This document shows positions 1 through 7,772 of a DNA stretch of 64,000 bases, piece after piece. This DNA comes from Paraburkholderia lycopersici (GTDB lineage Bacteria; Pseudomonadota; Gammaproteobacteria; Burkholderiales; Burkholderiaceae). Both the position numbers and the translations under genes were made by a program. The DNA lies in NCBI RefSeq assembly GCF_900096975.1, contig NZ_FMYQ01000007.1, positions 165,900 to 229,899 of the forward strand, given 5' to 3'. The notes below the pieces were generated by a model that saw only the letters and a list, made by a program, of their open reading frames with translations, made no database searches and was not told where the DNA came from. Positions within the stretch are counted from its first letter, which is position 1; every line of letters starts with the position of its first letter.

Positions 1-9
1 AACAATGGC

Positions 10-1173
10 ATGCCCGACGCTCCCCGCCCGGCGAGCACGTTGCGCGCCACGCTCGTGGCCACGATGCTCGCGCTCGCGCCTGGCTTCGCGCAGAGTCAGA
101 CCATCAAGATCGGCGTGCCTGTGCCGCTTTCGGGCAGCAGCGCCGCGGCGGGCACCGATATCCTGAACGGCGCGAAGCTCGCGGCCGCGAAGATCAACGC
201 GGCGGGCGGGGTGCTCGGCAAGCAGATCGAACTGGTGCCCGAGGACGACGCATGCGATGCGCAAACGGCGGTTCAGGCGGCGCAAAAGCTCGTGGATGCG
301 GGCGTGGCCGCCGTGGCGGGCGGCTACTGTTCGAGCGCGGCGCTGCCGGAGCTGAGCGCATTCCACCGGGCCGGCATTCCCTATGTGCTCGACGCCTCGA
401 CCAATCCCAAGCTCACCGAAATGGGCTACGACAACGTGTTCCGCACGATCGGCCGTGACGACGAGCAAGGGCCTTTCGCGGCCAGCTTCATGAAGAATTC
501 GCTGCACGTGAAGCGCGCGGCGGTGATCGACGACAATACGACCTACGCCAAGGGCCTTGCGCAGAATACGGTGGAATCGCTCAAGAAGATGGGCGTGGAC
601 GTGGTCTACGCCGATTCGATCACGCCGGGCCAGATGGACTATTCGCCGACGCTCACCAAGGTTTCGTCGCTCAATCCGGACGTGATCTATTACACGGGAT
701 ACTTCTCCGAAGCGGGCCTGCTCGTGAAGGAGGCGCGTCAGGTGGGCCTCAAGATGACCTTCATGGGCGGCGACGGCACCAATGACCCGACGCTCATGAA
801 GACGGCGGGCCCCGCCGCCGACGGCATGATCATCACCACCGCGCCGCTCGCACAGTTCCTCGCGGGCGCGCACGACTATGTCGACCAGTACAACAAGACC
901 TATGGGCAGGGGCCGGGCCCGTATTCGGTGTATGAATACGACGCCGTGGGCGTGACCGCCAGAGCCATTGCGGACGCGAAGTCGGCCAAACCCGCGGACA
1001 TCACGGCCGCGCTGCACAAGGTCACGAACTACGCGGGGCTGACCGGCCAGATCGGCTTCAATCCGAAGGGAGACCGCAGCCGCGCCGTATACATCACGAT
1101 CATCGTGCACGGCGACCAGTTCGCGCCGTACCAGCGGCAGGACGCCAGCGGCAAATGGGTGGCGATGAAGTAA
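10..1173 (+). CDS. livK: Branched-chain amino acid ABC transporter, substrate-binding protein
   Basis: Periplasmic binding protein of a HAAT-family ABC transporter, which delivers leucine/isoleucine/valine or a related amide or amino acid to the LivHMGF membrane complex encoded directly downstream. The 387-residue length fits the family. A Sec signal peptide is visible (hydrophobic core about residues 15-25, cleavage near FAQSQ), followed by the typical mature start TIKIGVPVPLSG and a type I periplasmic fold with motifs such as DDACDAQTAV and GAVDAGVAAVAGGYCS-like loops. The ATG at 10 is chosen; no stop is seen upstream in frame within the 9 available bases, so a longer N-terminus beyond the window cannot be excluded. 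The true ligand is not readable from sequence. Confidence 0.93.
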   Translation: MPDAPRPASTLRATLVATMLALAPGFAQSQTIKIGVPVPLSGSSAAAGTDILNGAKLAAAKINAAGGVLGKQIELVPEDDACDAQTAVQAAQKLVDAGVAAVAGGYCSSAALPELSAFHRAGIPYVLDASTNPKLTEMGYDNVFRTIGRDDEQGPFAASFMKNSLHVKRAAVIDDNTTYAKGLAQNTVESLKKMGVDVVYADSITPGQMDYSPTLTKVSSLNPDVIYYTGYFSEAGLLVKEARQVGLKMTFMGGDGTNDPTLMKTAGPAADGMIITTAPLAQFLAGAHDYVDQYNKTYGQGPGPYSVYEYDAVGVTARAIADAKSAKPADITAALHKVTNYAGLTGQIGFNPKGDRSRAVYITIIVHGDQFAPYQRQDASGKWVAMK

Positions 1174-1189
1174 GCGCTTCCGGCCGCAT

Positions 1190-2089
1190 ATGAGCACCTT
1201 TTTCCAGTTCGTCGTCGAGGGGCTGACGATCGGGTCGTTCTACGCGCTCGTCGCGCTCGGCTACACGATGGTCTACGGCATCATCCGGCTCATCAACTTC
1301 GCGCACGGCGATCTCTTCATGGTGGGCGCGTTCGTGGGCTGGACCGCGCTCTCCACGCTCGCGGCCGCGCGTCTGCCGCTCGCGCTCGCGCTGTTCGCGG
1401 CCTTTGCAGCGGCGATGCTCGCCACCGGCGCACTGGGCGTCGCGATCGCGCGCGTCGCCTACCAGCCGTTGCTGCGCGCGCCGCGCCTTTCCATTCTCAT
1501 CACCGCGCTCGGCATTTCGCTGCTGCTGGAGAACGCCGTGCTGATCGCTTACGGCGCGGGTTTTCGCACCTATCCGCATCTGCTCGCGCATACGGGCTTC
1601 GACATTTCGCAGGTGCACATCACGTACGCGCAGATCGGCATCGTCGCGGCCAGCTTCGCGTTGATGGCCGCGCTGTATCTGTTCGTACACCATACGTTCA
1701 TCGGCACGGCGATGCGCGCGCTCGCCATCGACCAGGACGCGGCGCGCCTCATGGGCATCGACGTCGAGCGGCTCATCCAGCTCACGTTCTTCATCGGTTC
1801 GGCGCTCGCGGCCGTCGCGGGCGTGATGGAGGGCCTGTTCTACACGCAGATCAACTTCTTCATGGGTTTCGTGCTCGGCCTGCGCGCGTTCACGGCGGCG
1901 GTGCTGGGCGGCATCGGCAACATTCCGGGCGCGATGGTGGGCGGCTTCCTGATCGGCTTGCTGGAGGCGTTCGGCGCGGGCTATGTGTCGTCGCAATGGA
2001 CCGACGTGTTCGTGTTCGGCGTGCTGATCGCCGTGCTCGTGGTGAAGCCCACGGGGCTGTTCGGCGAGCGCGTGGTCGAGAGGATGTGA
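1190..2089 (+). CDS. livH: Branched-chain amino acid ABC transporter permease LivH
   Basis: Inner-membrane permease, 299 residues, the usual LivH length. It begins with the family-typical MSTFFQFVVEGLTIGSFYAL and carries the conserved segments GYTMVYGIIRLINFAHGD (about residues 24-41) and GGIGNIPGAMVGG (about 241-253) with eight or so hydrophobic spans. It starts 16 bases after the binding-protein gene and ends 3 bases before the livM-livG fusion, so the genes form one operon. No strong ribosome binding site is seen before its ATG, suggesting translation coupled to the upstream gene. Confidence 0.94.
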   Translation: MSTFFQFVVEGLTIGSFYALVALGYTMVYGIIRLINFAHGDLFMVGAFVGWTALSTLAAARLPLALALFAAFAAAMLATGALGVAIARVAYQPLLRAPRLSILITALGISLLLENAVLIAYGAGFRTYPHLLAHTGFDISQVHITYAQIGIVAASFALMAALYLFVHHTFIGTAMRALAIDQDAARLMGIDVERLIQLTFFIGSALAAVAGVMEGLFYTQINFFMGFVLGLRAFTAAVLGGIGNIPGAMVGGFLIGLLEAFGAGYVSSQWTDVFVFGVLIAVLVVKPTGLFGERVVERM

Positions 2090-2092
2090 GCG

Positions 2093-3952
2093 ATGCGCGC
2101 GCGGGCTTCGGAGACCTCGTGGGCCGTTTCCGGCGTGCTGCTGGCCGTGGCGATCGCATTGCCCGCGTTCGCGAGCGGTTATGTCGTCGATGTCGGGCTC
2201 ACCATCATCACCTATGCGATCCTGGGGCTCGGGCTGAACATCGTCGTGGGTTACGCCGGGCTGCTCGACCTAGGCTACGCGGCGTTTTTCGCCATCGGCG
2301 CGTACACCACGGCGCTGCTCGAAACGCTGCTGCATTTCTCGTTCTGGGAGACGCTGCCGTTCAGTCTCGTGTTCGCGGGCGCTTCGGGTGTCGTGATCGG
2401 CTATCCCACGTTGCGCCTGCGCAGCGACTATCTCGCCATCGTCACGCTCGGCTTCGGCGAGATCACGCGCATCGTCGCCACCAACCTCGACATTACCGGC
2501 GGCCCGAACGGCATCTACGGCATCGAGCCTCCGAGGCTGTTCGGCTTCGAGTTCAGTTCGCCCCGCTCGGTGTACGCGCTCGGCATGGCGTTCTTCATCG
2601 CGGTGCTGCTGTTCGCGGTGCGGCTCGGGGACTCGCGGCTCGGACGCGCGTGGACCAGCATCCGCGAAGACGAAGCCGCCGCCGAAGCGGTGGGCGTCGC
2701 GACGCTGCGCGCGAAGATGCTCGCCTATGTGATGGGCGCGCTGATCGGCGGCCTTGCCGGCAGCCTCTTCGCCGCGCGCTTCGGCACGATCGATCCCACG
2801 GCGTTCACCTATCTGCAGTCGGTCACGATCCTCATCGTCGTCGTGATGGGCGGGCGCGGCAGCATTCCCGGCGTCATCCTCGGCGCGGTGATCGTCGCGG
2901 GCTTGCCGGAGATGCTGCGCTTTTTGAACCTGTGGCGCATTTTCGGCTTTGCCGTCGCGCTCGTCGTGCTCATGTTGTTGCGCCCGCAAGGGTTGTGGCC
3001 CGCGCGCGCGCGCCGCGCCGCGCCGCGGCCGGAGGAGGCGACGGTGGCGCACGAGGCGGAGGCGGCGGAAGCGGCCGGCAAGGCGGGCGCCGCGGCCGTC
3101 GCCCTTGCCGACAGCAGCGCCATGAACGCCGCGGCCGCGCGCGAAACGCTGCTGGAAGTGCATGGTCTCGAGCGCCGCTTCGGCGGCGTGCGCGCCATCG
3201 GCGGCATCGGCTTCCAGGTGCGCAGCGGCGAAATTCTCGCGCTGATCGGGCCGAACGGCGCGGGCAAGACCACGGTGTTCAACTGCCTGACCGGCGTGAT
3301 ACGGCCGAGCGGCGGGCGCCTCGTCTGGCGCGGCGAGCCGCTCGGCGGCGGCGCGCCGCATCGCAACGTGCATCGCGGCATTGCGCGCACGTTTCAGGGC
3401 ATCCGGCTCTTCAACCACATGAGTGCATTCGAGAACGTGCTGATCGGCATGGATCACCGGCTACGCACGCCGCTCGTGGCGGAACTGCTGGGCACGCGCG
3501 CGGCGCGGGCCGAGGCCGCCGGTCACGGAGCGCTCGGGCAGCGCTGGCTCGATCTCGTAGGGCTGGGCGCGCGCGCGAGCGAATATGCGTCGGACCTGCC
3601 GTACGGCGATCAACGCAGGCTGGAGATCGCGCGCGCGCTCGCGAGCCAGCCGCGCCTGCTGCTGCTCGACGAACCGGCCGCCGGGATGAATCCGACCGAA
3701 AAGCATGCGTTGATGGCGCAGATCCGCCGCATACGCGACCTCGGCGTGACGGTGCTGCTGATCGAGCACGACATGGCGCTCGTCATGGGCGTGTCGGATC
3801 GCATCATCGTGATGGATCACGGCGAGATCATTGCCGAGGGCGCGCCTGCGCAAATCCAGAACGACCCTGTCGTGATCGACGCGTACCTCGGCACGGCCGA
3901 GGAAGACGACCGGCCCGACGGCGCGGACGGGGAGAAGTCGCTATGGAACTAG
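2093..3952 (+). CDS. Fused LivM permease - LivG ATPase of branched-chain amino acid ABC transporter
   Basis: One 619-residue reading frame joins two transporter subunits. Residues 1-300 are a LivM-type permease (GYAGLLDLGYAAFFAIGAYT at about 53-72, the TLGFGEITRI loop at 118-127, GGRGSIPGVILGA at 253-265). Residues 301-350 are an Ala/Glu-rich linker. Residues 351-619 are a LivG-type ATPase with Walker A GPNGAGKT (about 386-393), a degenerate signature LPYGDQRRLEIARAL, Walker B LLLLDEPAAGMNP and the switch histidine in LLIEHDM. An in-frame ATG at 3122 (Met344) lies just before the ATPase but has no visible Shine-Dalgarno sequence. The stop overlaps the livF start by 10 bases. Confidence 0.9.
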   Translation: MRARASETSWAVSGVLLAVAIALPAFASGYVVDVGLTIITYAILGLGLNIVVGYAGLLDLGYAAFFAIGAYTTALLETLLHFSFWETLPFSLVFAGASGVVIGYPTLRLRSDYLAIVTLGFGEITRIVATNLDITGGPNGIYGIEPPRLFGFEFSSPRSVYALGMAFFIAVLLFAVRLGDSRLGRAWTSIREDEAAAEAVGVATLRAKMLAYVMGALIGGLAGSLFAARFGTIDPTAFTYLQSVTILIVVVMGGRGSIPGVILGAVIVAGLPEMLRFLNLWRIFGFAVALVVLMLLRPQGLWPARARRAAPRPEEATVAHEAEAAEAAGKAGAAAVALADSSAMNAAAARETLLEVHGLERRFGGVRAIGGIGFQVRSGEILALIGPNGAGKTTVFNCLTGVIRPSGGRLVWRGEPLGGGAPHRNVHRGIARTFQGIRLFNHMSAFENVLIGMDHRLRTPLVAELLGTRAARAEAAGHGALGQRWLDLVGLGARASEYASDLPYGDQRRLEIARALASQPRLLLLDEPAAGMNPTEKHALMAQIRRIRDLGVTVLLIEHDMALVMGVSDRIIVMDHGEIIAEGAPAQIQNDPVVIDAYLGTAEEDDRPDGADGEKSLWN

Positions 3953-4698
3953 GCACGCCGGCGAAGCTCCTCGAAGTGCGCGACCTGCGCGTGAACTACG
4001 GCAACATCGAAGCGCTGCACGGCGTTTCGCTCGACGTCGGGCCGGGCGAGATCGTCGCGCTGCTCGGGGCGAACGGCGCGGGCAAGACCACGACGCTGCG
4101 CACCGTTTCCGGGCTGCTGCGGCCGCGCGCCGGGAGCATTGCATTCGAGGGACAGACGCTCGTCGGACTGCCGTCGCATCGCATCGTTGCGCTCGGCATC
4201 GGCCACGTGCCCGAAGGGCGGCGCATTTTCGGCGCGCTCACCGTGGAGGAGAACCTGCGTCTTGGCGGCTATCTGTTGCGGCGCGACGCTGCCGCGCTCG
4301 ATCAGGGCATTGATAAGGCATACGAAATGTTTTCGCGTCTTTACGAGCGCAGGGATCAGCTCGCCGGCACGCTGAGCGGCGGCGAGCAGCAAATGCTCGC
4401 CATTGCGCGCGCGTTGATGCTCAAACCGAAGCTGGTGTTGCTCGACGAACCGTCCATGGGCCTCGCGCCCAAGCTCGTGCGCGCGATCTTCGAAGTGATC
4501 GCGCAGATCAGCCGGGCGGGCACGGCGGTGCTGCTCGTGGAGCAGAACGCGCGCCAGGCGCTGCGTATCGCGAACCGGGCCTATGTGCTGGAGGGCGGGC
4601 GCGTAGCGCTTTCGGGATCGGCCCGCGAACTCGCGGACGACAACCGCGTGCGCGCCACGTATCTCGGCGGCAGCGCGCTGCAGGCGGGGCAGGCCTAG
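3943..4698 (+). CDS. livF: Branched-chain amino acid ABC transporter ATP-binding protein LivF
   Basis: Second ATPase of the transporter, 251 residues. Start chosen at the ATG at 3943 (MELGTPAKLLEV), which sits inside the last codons of the livM-livG fusion and follows a GGGGAG stretch; much longer upstream reading in this frame is antisense-like shadow coding. Walker A GANGAGKTTT (about residues 43-52), signature LSGGEQQMLAIARAL, Walker B LVLLDEPSMGLAP and the H-loop-equivalent LLVEQNA typical of LivF are all present. It is the last gene of the operon and converges with the LytTR regulator 33 bases away; no clear terminator hairpin with a T tract is visible in that gap. Confidence 0.94.
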   Translation: MELGTPAKLLEVRDLRVNYGNIEALHGVSLDVGPGEIVALLGANGAGKTTTLRTVSGLLRPRAGSIAFEGQTLVGLPSHRIVALGIGHVPEGRRIFGALTVEENLRLGGYLLRRDAAALDQGIDKAYEMFSRLYERRDQLAGTLSGGEQQMLAIARALMLKPKLVLLDEPSMGLAPKLVRAIFEVIAQISRAGTAVLLVEQNARQALRIANRAYVLEGGRVALSGSARELADDNRVRATYLGGSALQAGQA

Positions 4699-4731
4699 GA
4701 CGCCGCGACGGGGCTGAAGTGCGCGCGCGAG

Positions 4732-5622
4732 TCACATCTGCCGGAACAGGTGCGCGTACTGCCGGCTCACCGCGAGCGCGCTCGCGTGGCCGCGCAGGCG
4801 CAGCGTCATCCTGCCGAGCGCGTTGACGGAGGCGCTTTCCACCTGATCGACGTTGACCACGGTGCTTCTGTGGACCTGCCAGAAGCGCGCCGGGTCCAGT
4901 TGCGCGCACAGCTCCCGCAGGCTCGTGCGGATCAGCAGTTCGCCGCTGCGCGTCGTGACCACGACGTATTTGTCGGCGGCTTCGAAGTACAGAACATCTT
5001 CCACCGGCACCATGCGGATGTCGTTGCCGCTGGAGGCGCGCAGGTAACGCAGCGGCGCTTCGCGCGGCACGGCGTCGGCACTGCCTCGCGCGCCCGCGCG
5101 CGCTTCGCGTACGTCCTGCGTGATCGCCTCCAGTTGGCGCAGCACGCGTTGCAGGTCCGTCTGCATCTGCGGGGCCGCCGCGTCGTGTGTCGCGGCGCGT
5201 TCGAGCCGCGTGCGCAGGCGCTCCACCGTGCGCGCGAGCCGCGCGGACTCCACGGGCTTGAGCAGATAGTCGATGGCCGCGGCGTCGAACGCTTCTAGCG
5301 CGTAGGCGTCGTAGGCGGTGACGAACACGATCTGCGGCGGCCTCGCGAGATTCGCGCACGCGCGCGCGACGTCAAGGCCGGTCGCGCCCGGCATCGCGAT
5401 GTCGAGGAACGCCACGTCGGGCTCGAGCGCGGCGATGCGCTCGATGGCCTCGTGACCGTTGCCGACCATCGCCGCGATGCGCAGTCCGGGCCAGGCGGCC
5501 GCGAGCTCGCGTTCGAGCGCGGCGGCGATGAGCGGTTCGTCTTCGGCGATCAGCGCGGCGGGCGTGCGCGAAGCGCGAGGCGCGGCGTCGCTGCGTTCGG
5601 CCGAATCGGCGCGGCGCTTCAC
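4732..5622 (-). CDS. LytTR-family DNA-binding response regulator
   Basis: Two-component response regulator of 296 residues. The receiver domain spans about residues 22-140, with acidic residues in AEDEP, phosphoacceptor Asp74 in AFLDIAMPG and Lys in LLKPVE. A charged linker follows, then a LytTR DNA-binding domain at about 190-290 (DVLYFEAADKYVVV, RTSLREL, FWQVHRSTVVNVDQV). The start is the GTG at 5622-5620, which overlaps the TGA stop of the kinase (GTGA), a standard translational-coupling arrangement. The cognate sensor is the LytS-like kinase immediately upstream; targets cannot be read from the sequence. Confidence 0.93.
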   Translation of the reverse strand: MKRRADSAERSDAAPRASRTPAALIAEDEPLIAAALERELAAAWPGLRIAAMVGNGHEAIERIAALEPDVAFLDIAMPGATGLDVARACANLARPPQIVFVTAYDAYALEAFDAAAIDYLLKPVESARLARTVERLRTRLERAATHDAAAPQMQTDLQRVLRQLEAITQDVREARAGARGSADAVPREAPLRYLRASSGNDIRMVPVEDVLYFEAADKYVVVTTRSGELLIRTSLRELCAQLDPARFWQVHRSTVVNVDQVESASVNALGRMTLRLRGHASALAVSRQYAHLFRQM

Positions 5623-6755
5623 GGTGCCGCTCCATTCGTGTTCGCGCCGGCGGCATCGGGCAACGGCAGCCGCACGCGCGCAACGAGCCCGTGCGGCACG
5701 TTTTCGATCAGCGTGAGCGAGGCGCGATCGCCATAAAGCGCCGTGAGCCGTTCGCGCACATTGGCGAGACCGACGCCCGCGCCCTGCGTGCCTGGCGTCG
5801 TACCGAATCCCGAGCCTGTGTCGGCCACGCTCAGCTCGAGATGCTGAGCGTCGCGGCGCGCGCTCACGTCGATCCGTCCGCCTTCGACCGCGCCCTGGAT
5901 GCCGTGCTTGAGCGCGTTCTCCACGAGCGGCTGCAGCAGCATGGGCGGCACCGGGAGGTCCGCGCAATCGCGCGGCAGGTCGAGCGCGTAGGCGAGGCGC
6001 GGGCCGAGCCGCATGGCATGCACGGCGAGCATCGCGTCGAGCACCTTGAACTGCGCCGCGAGCGTCTCGCTTTGCGCGCGCGAAGCTTCCAGCGTCGCGC
6101 GCAAGAAGCGGTTGAGGCTTGCGAGCAGCGTGCGCGCACGCGGCGGATCGGACGCGATCAGGCTGTCGAGCGTCGCTAGCGTGTTGAAGAGAAAGTGCGG
6201 CTCGATCTGCGCCTGCAGCGCCTGCAGACGGGCGCCGAGCGCCGTGCGCTCGGCGGCTTCGCGCTGCCACGCCGCGCGCGCGACCTGCTCGCTCAGCTCC
6301 GCGATGCGCGTGCGCGACCAGCCATACCAGGTGACGAGCAGCGTGGCCGTGAGCGCGATCCAGCCGGTCAGCGCGAGGTCCTTCGTCGCGAACGCCTTGC
6401 GCAGGTCGAGCCCGAGCAGCAGGCTCGCGACGCCGCGTCCGAGCGCCGCGCCGAGCACGATGGCGAGCACCATCGCCACCGCGAGCCTCGGGCCCGTGAG
6501 CGCGTTGCGTCGCTGCAGATGAAAGCGGCCGAGGTCGAGCAGCAACATGATCGAGAGCCCGATCGCCTCGCTGAACACGAGGTTCCCGAAAAAGCTCTTG
6601 CCGATGCCGACGGCGGTGAGCGCCGCGGCAATCAGCGCATTGCCGATGACGACGATCACGCCCTCGCGCGCGAATCCGGCCAGCAAGACGTTCGCCGCGG
6701 GCGCGGGGAGCCGGGCGGCGGCGCTGGGAAACTCGACGTGCGTGCCAGGAATCAT
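5619..6755 (-). CDS. LytS/YehU-type sensor histidine kinase
   Basis: Membrane sensor kinase of 378 residues. The N-terminal half holds about four hydrophobic segments (residues 20-165, for example VIVVIGNALIAAALTAVG and LALTGWIALTATLLVTWYG). The C-terminal half is a His_kinase domain of the LytS class with the phosphoacceptor His in QIEPHFLFNTLATLDSL (about 195-212), N-box LVENALKHGIQG and G-boxes DTGSGFG and GVGLANVRERL. Start chosen at ATG 6755, which overlaps the stop of the DUF2306-like gene as ATGA; the stop overlaps the regulator start. It presumably phosphorylates the adjacent LytTR regulator. Confidence 0.93.
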   Translation of the reverse strand: MIPGTHVEFPSAAARLPAPAANVLLAGFAREGVIVVIGNALIAAALTAVGIGKSFFGNLVFSEAIGLSIMLLLDLGRFHLQRRNALTGPRLAVAMVLAIVLGAALGRGVASLLLGLDLRKAFATKDLALTGWIALTATLLVTWYGWSRTRIAELSEQVARAAWQREAAERTALGARLQALQAQIEPHFLFNTLATLDSLIASDPPRARTLLASLNRFLRATLEASRAQSETLAAQFKVLDAMLAVHAMRLGPRLAYALDLPRDCADLPVPPMLLQPLVENALKHGIQGAVEGGRIDVSARRDAQHLELSVADTGSGFGTTPGTQGAGVGLANVRERLTALYGDRASLTLIENVPHGLVARVRLPLPDAAGANTNGAAP

Positions 6756-7129
6756 GCGATCCAGCGTGTGACGATGAGATTGAGGAGCCGGTGCGGCGTC
6801 GCCACGGCGGCGAGCCCGGCCACGACGAGGGCGAAGAACGACCCGCGCATGGCCCGGCGATGACCGCGGACGTTGCCGTGGCGAATCGCCCAGATGGCGC
6901 GCCCGACGCTTGCGAACGTCATCAGCGAAAGGCCGTGGACCCAGGACAGATGCCCCGGATTCAGCTCGCGGATGTCGAACGAACTGAGCGCGGTGGCGCA
7001 CATCGTCAGGGCCCAGAGGCGGCCGAGCCATTTGTGCCGCGGGCTGCCTTTTTCGGCCAGCATGACGGCGATTCCGAGTATGACAGAAAGCGTCGCGGCG
7101 GCGACGTGCGCCGCAATGAGGGCAGGCAT
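6752..7129 (-). CDS. DUF2306-like membrane protein coupled to the LytS/LytTR system
   Basis: Small integral membrane protein of 125 residues with about four hydrophobic helices (LIAAHVAAATLSVILGIAVML, LWALTMCATALSSF, VHGLSLMTFASVGRAIWAI, SFFALVVAGLAAVA). The short motifs KGSPRHKWLGRLWAL and RGHRRAMRGSF are typical of the DUF2306 family, whose function is not known. Start chosen at 7129 (MPALIAAH) because AAGGAGAG lies about 7 bases upstream. Its stop overlaps the kinase start by four bases, so the three genes are translated as a unit and the protein may contribute to sensing. That role is inference. Confidence 0.82.
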   Translation of the reverse strand: MPALIAAHVAAATLSVILGIAVMLAEKGSPRHKWLGRLWALTMCATALSSFDIRELNPGHLSWVHGLSLMTFASVGRAIWAIRHGNVRGHRRAMRGSFFALVVAGLAAVATPHRLLNLIVTRWIA

Positions 7130-7264
7130 GCTGGCTCTCCTTGGCAGGTCGAGCGGAGTCGATGGCTGCAGTGTGGAGAGCACGACGGCAATGGGCGAGG
7201 GAGCTGCGACGAAAGGCGCGAAAACCGGTGCGAACGGGGCGGGCGCGGCGCGAACGGTCGCGGC

Positions 7265-7726
7265 TCAGGCGGCGGGAACGGCCTTCGCCATTTCCGTGGT
7301 CCCGCTCCACCCGAGGTCCTCGTAAAGCGGACGTCCCTGCCCGGTGGCATGCAATATCGCGTAGGTGACGCCGCGCCGCGCGAATTCCTCGTCGGCGAGC
7401 TGCATGAGCCGGCGGGCCAGGCCGCGCCGCCGCGCGGCGGGTTCGACATAGACGTTGAGCACGTAGCCGCGCCGGTCGATGGCCGGATGCAACGGGTGCG
7501 GCGGCCAGTCGATCAGCATGAGCCCGACGCCCGCGACCGCCACGCCGTGCTCGCAGATCGCGTAGCCGAAGTAGCTGCCGTCGGCGAGGCGCGGTTCGAG
7601 CCACGCGCGAAAGTGTGCGGTCATCTCGCGCAGCGTGGTCTCGTCGCGGCCCGCTTCGCGAAACATCGCTTCGCGATGGCGGCAGACCCGTTCGAGATCG
7701 TCGGCGCAAAGCGCGCGGACATCCAT
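7265..7726 (-). CDS. GNAT-family N-acetyltransferase
   Basis: Acetyl-CoA-dependent N-acetyltransferase of 153 residues, the usual length for a single GNAT domain. The acetyl-CoA pyrophosphate loop is visible as VEPAARRRGLARRLMQLADEE (about residues 95-115, form R-R-x-G-L-A), preceded by beta-strand GYVLNVYV and followed by YAILHATGQGRPLYEDLGW. Start at 7726 (MDVRALCADD) is supported by CGGAGGAGAACCGC just upstream. It lies 46 bases after the hybrid kinase gene and may be the last gene of the stressosome transcript or independently expressed; substrate unknown. Confidence 0.88.
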   Translation of the reverse strand: MDVRALCADDLERVCRHREAMFREAGRDETTLREMTAHFRAWLEPRLADGSYFGYAICEHGVAVAGVGLMLIDWPPHPLHPAIDRRGYVLNVYVEPAARRRGLARRLMQLADEEFARRGVTYAILHATGQGRPLYEDLGWSGTTEMAKAVPAA

Positions 7727-7772
7727 GCGGTTCTCCTCCGGAAATGGACCGCACAGATTAACCCAACCTCGG

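Noticed and set aside
1996..3942. Long plus-strand open frame running into livF from upstream
   Set aside because: The part before 3943 is Arg-rich shadow coding in another frame of livH/livM-livG; only the LivF portion is real.
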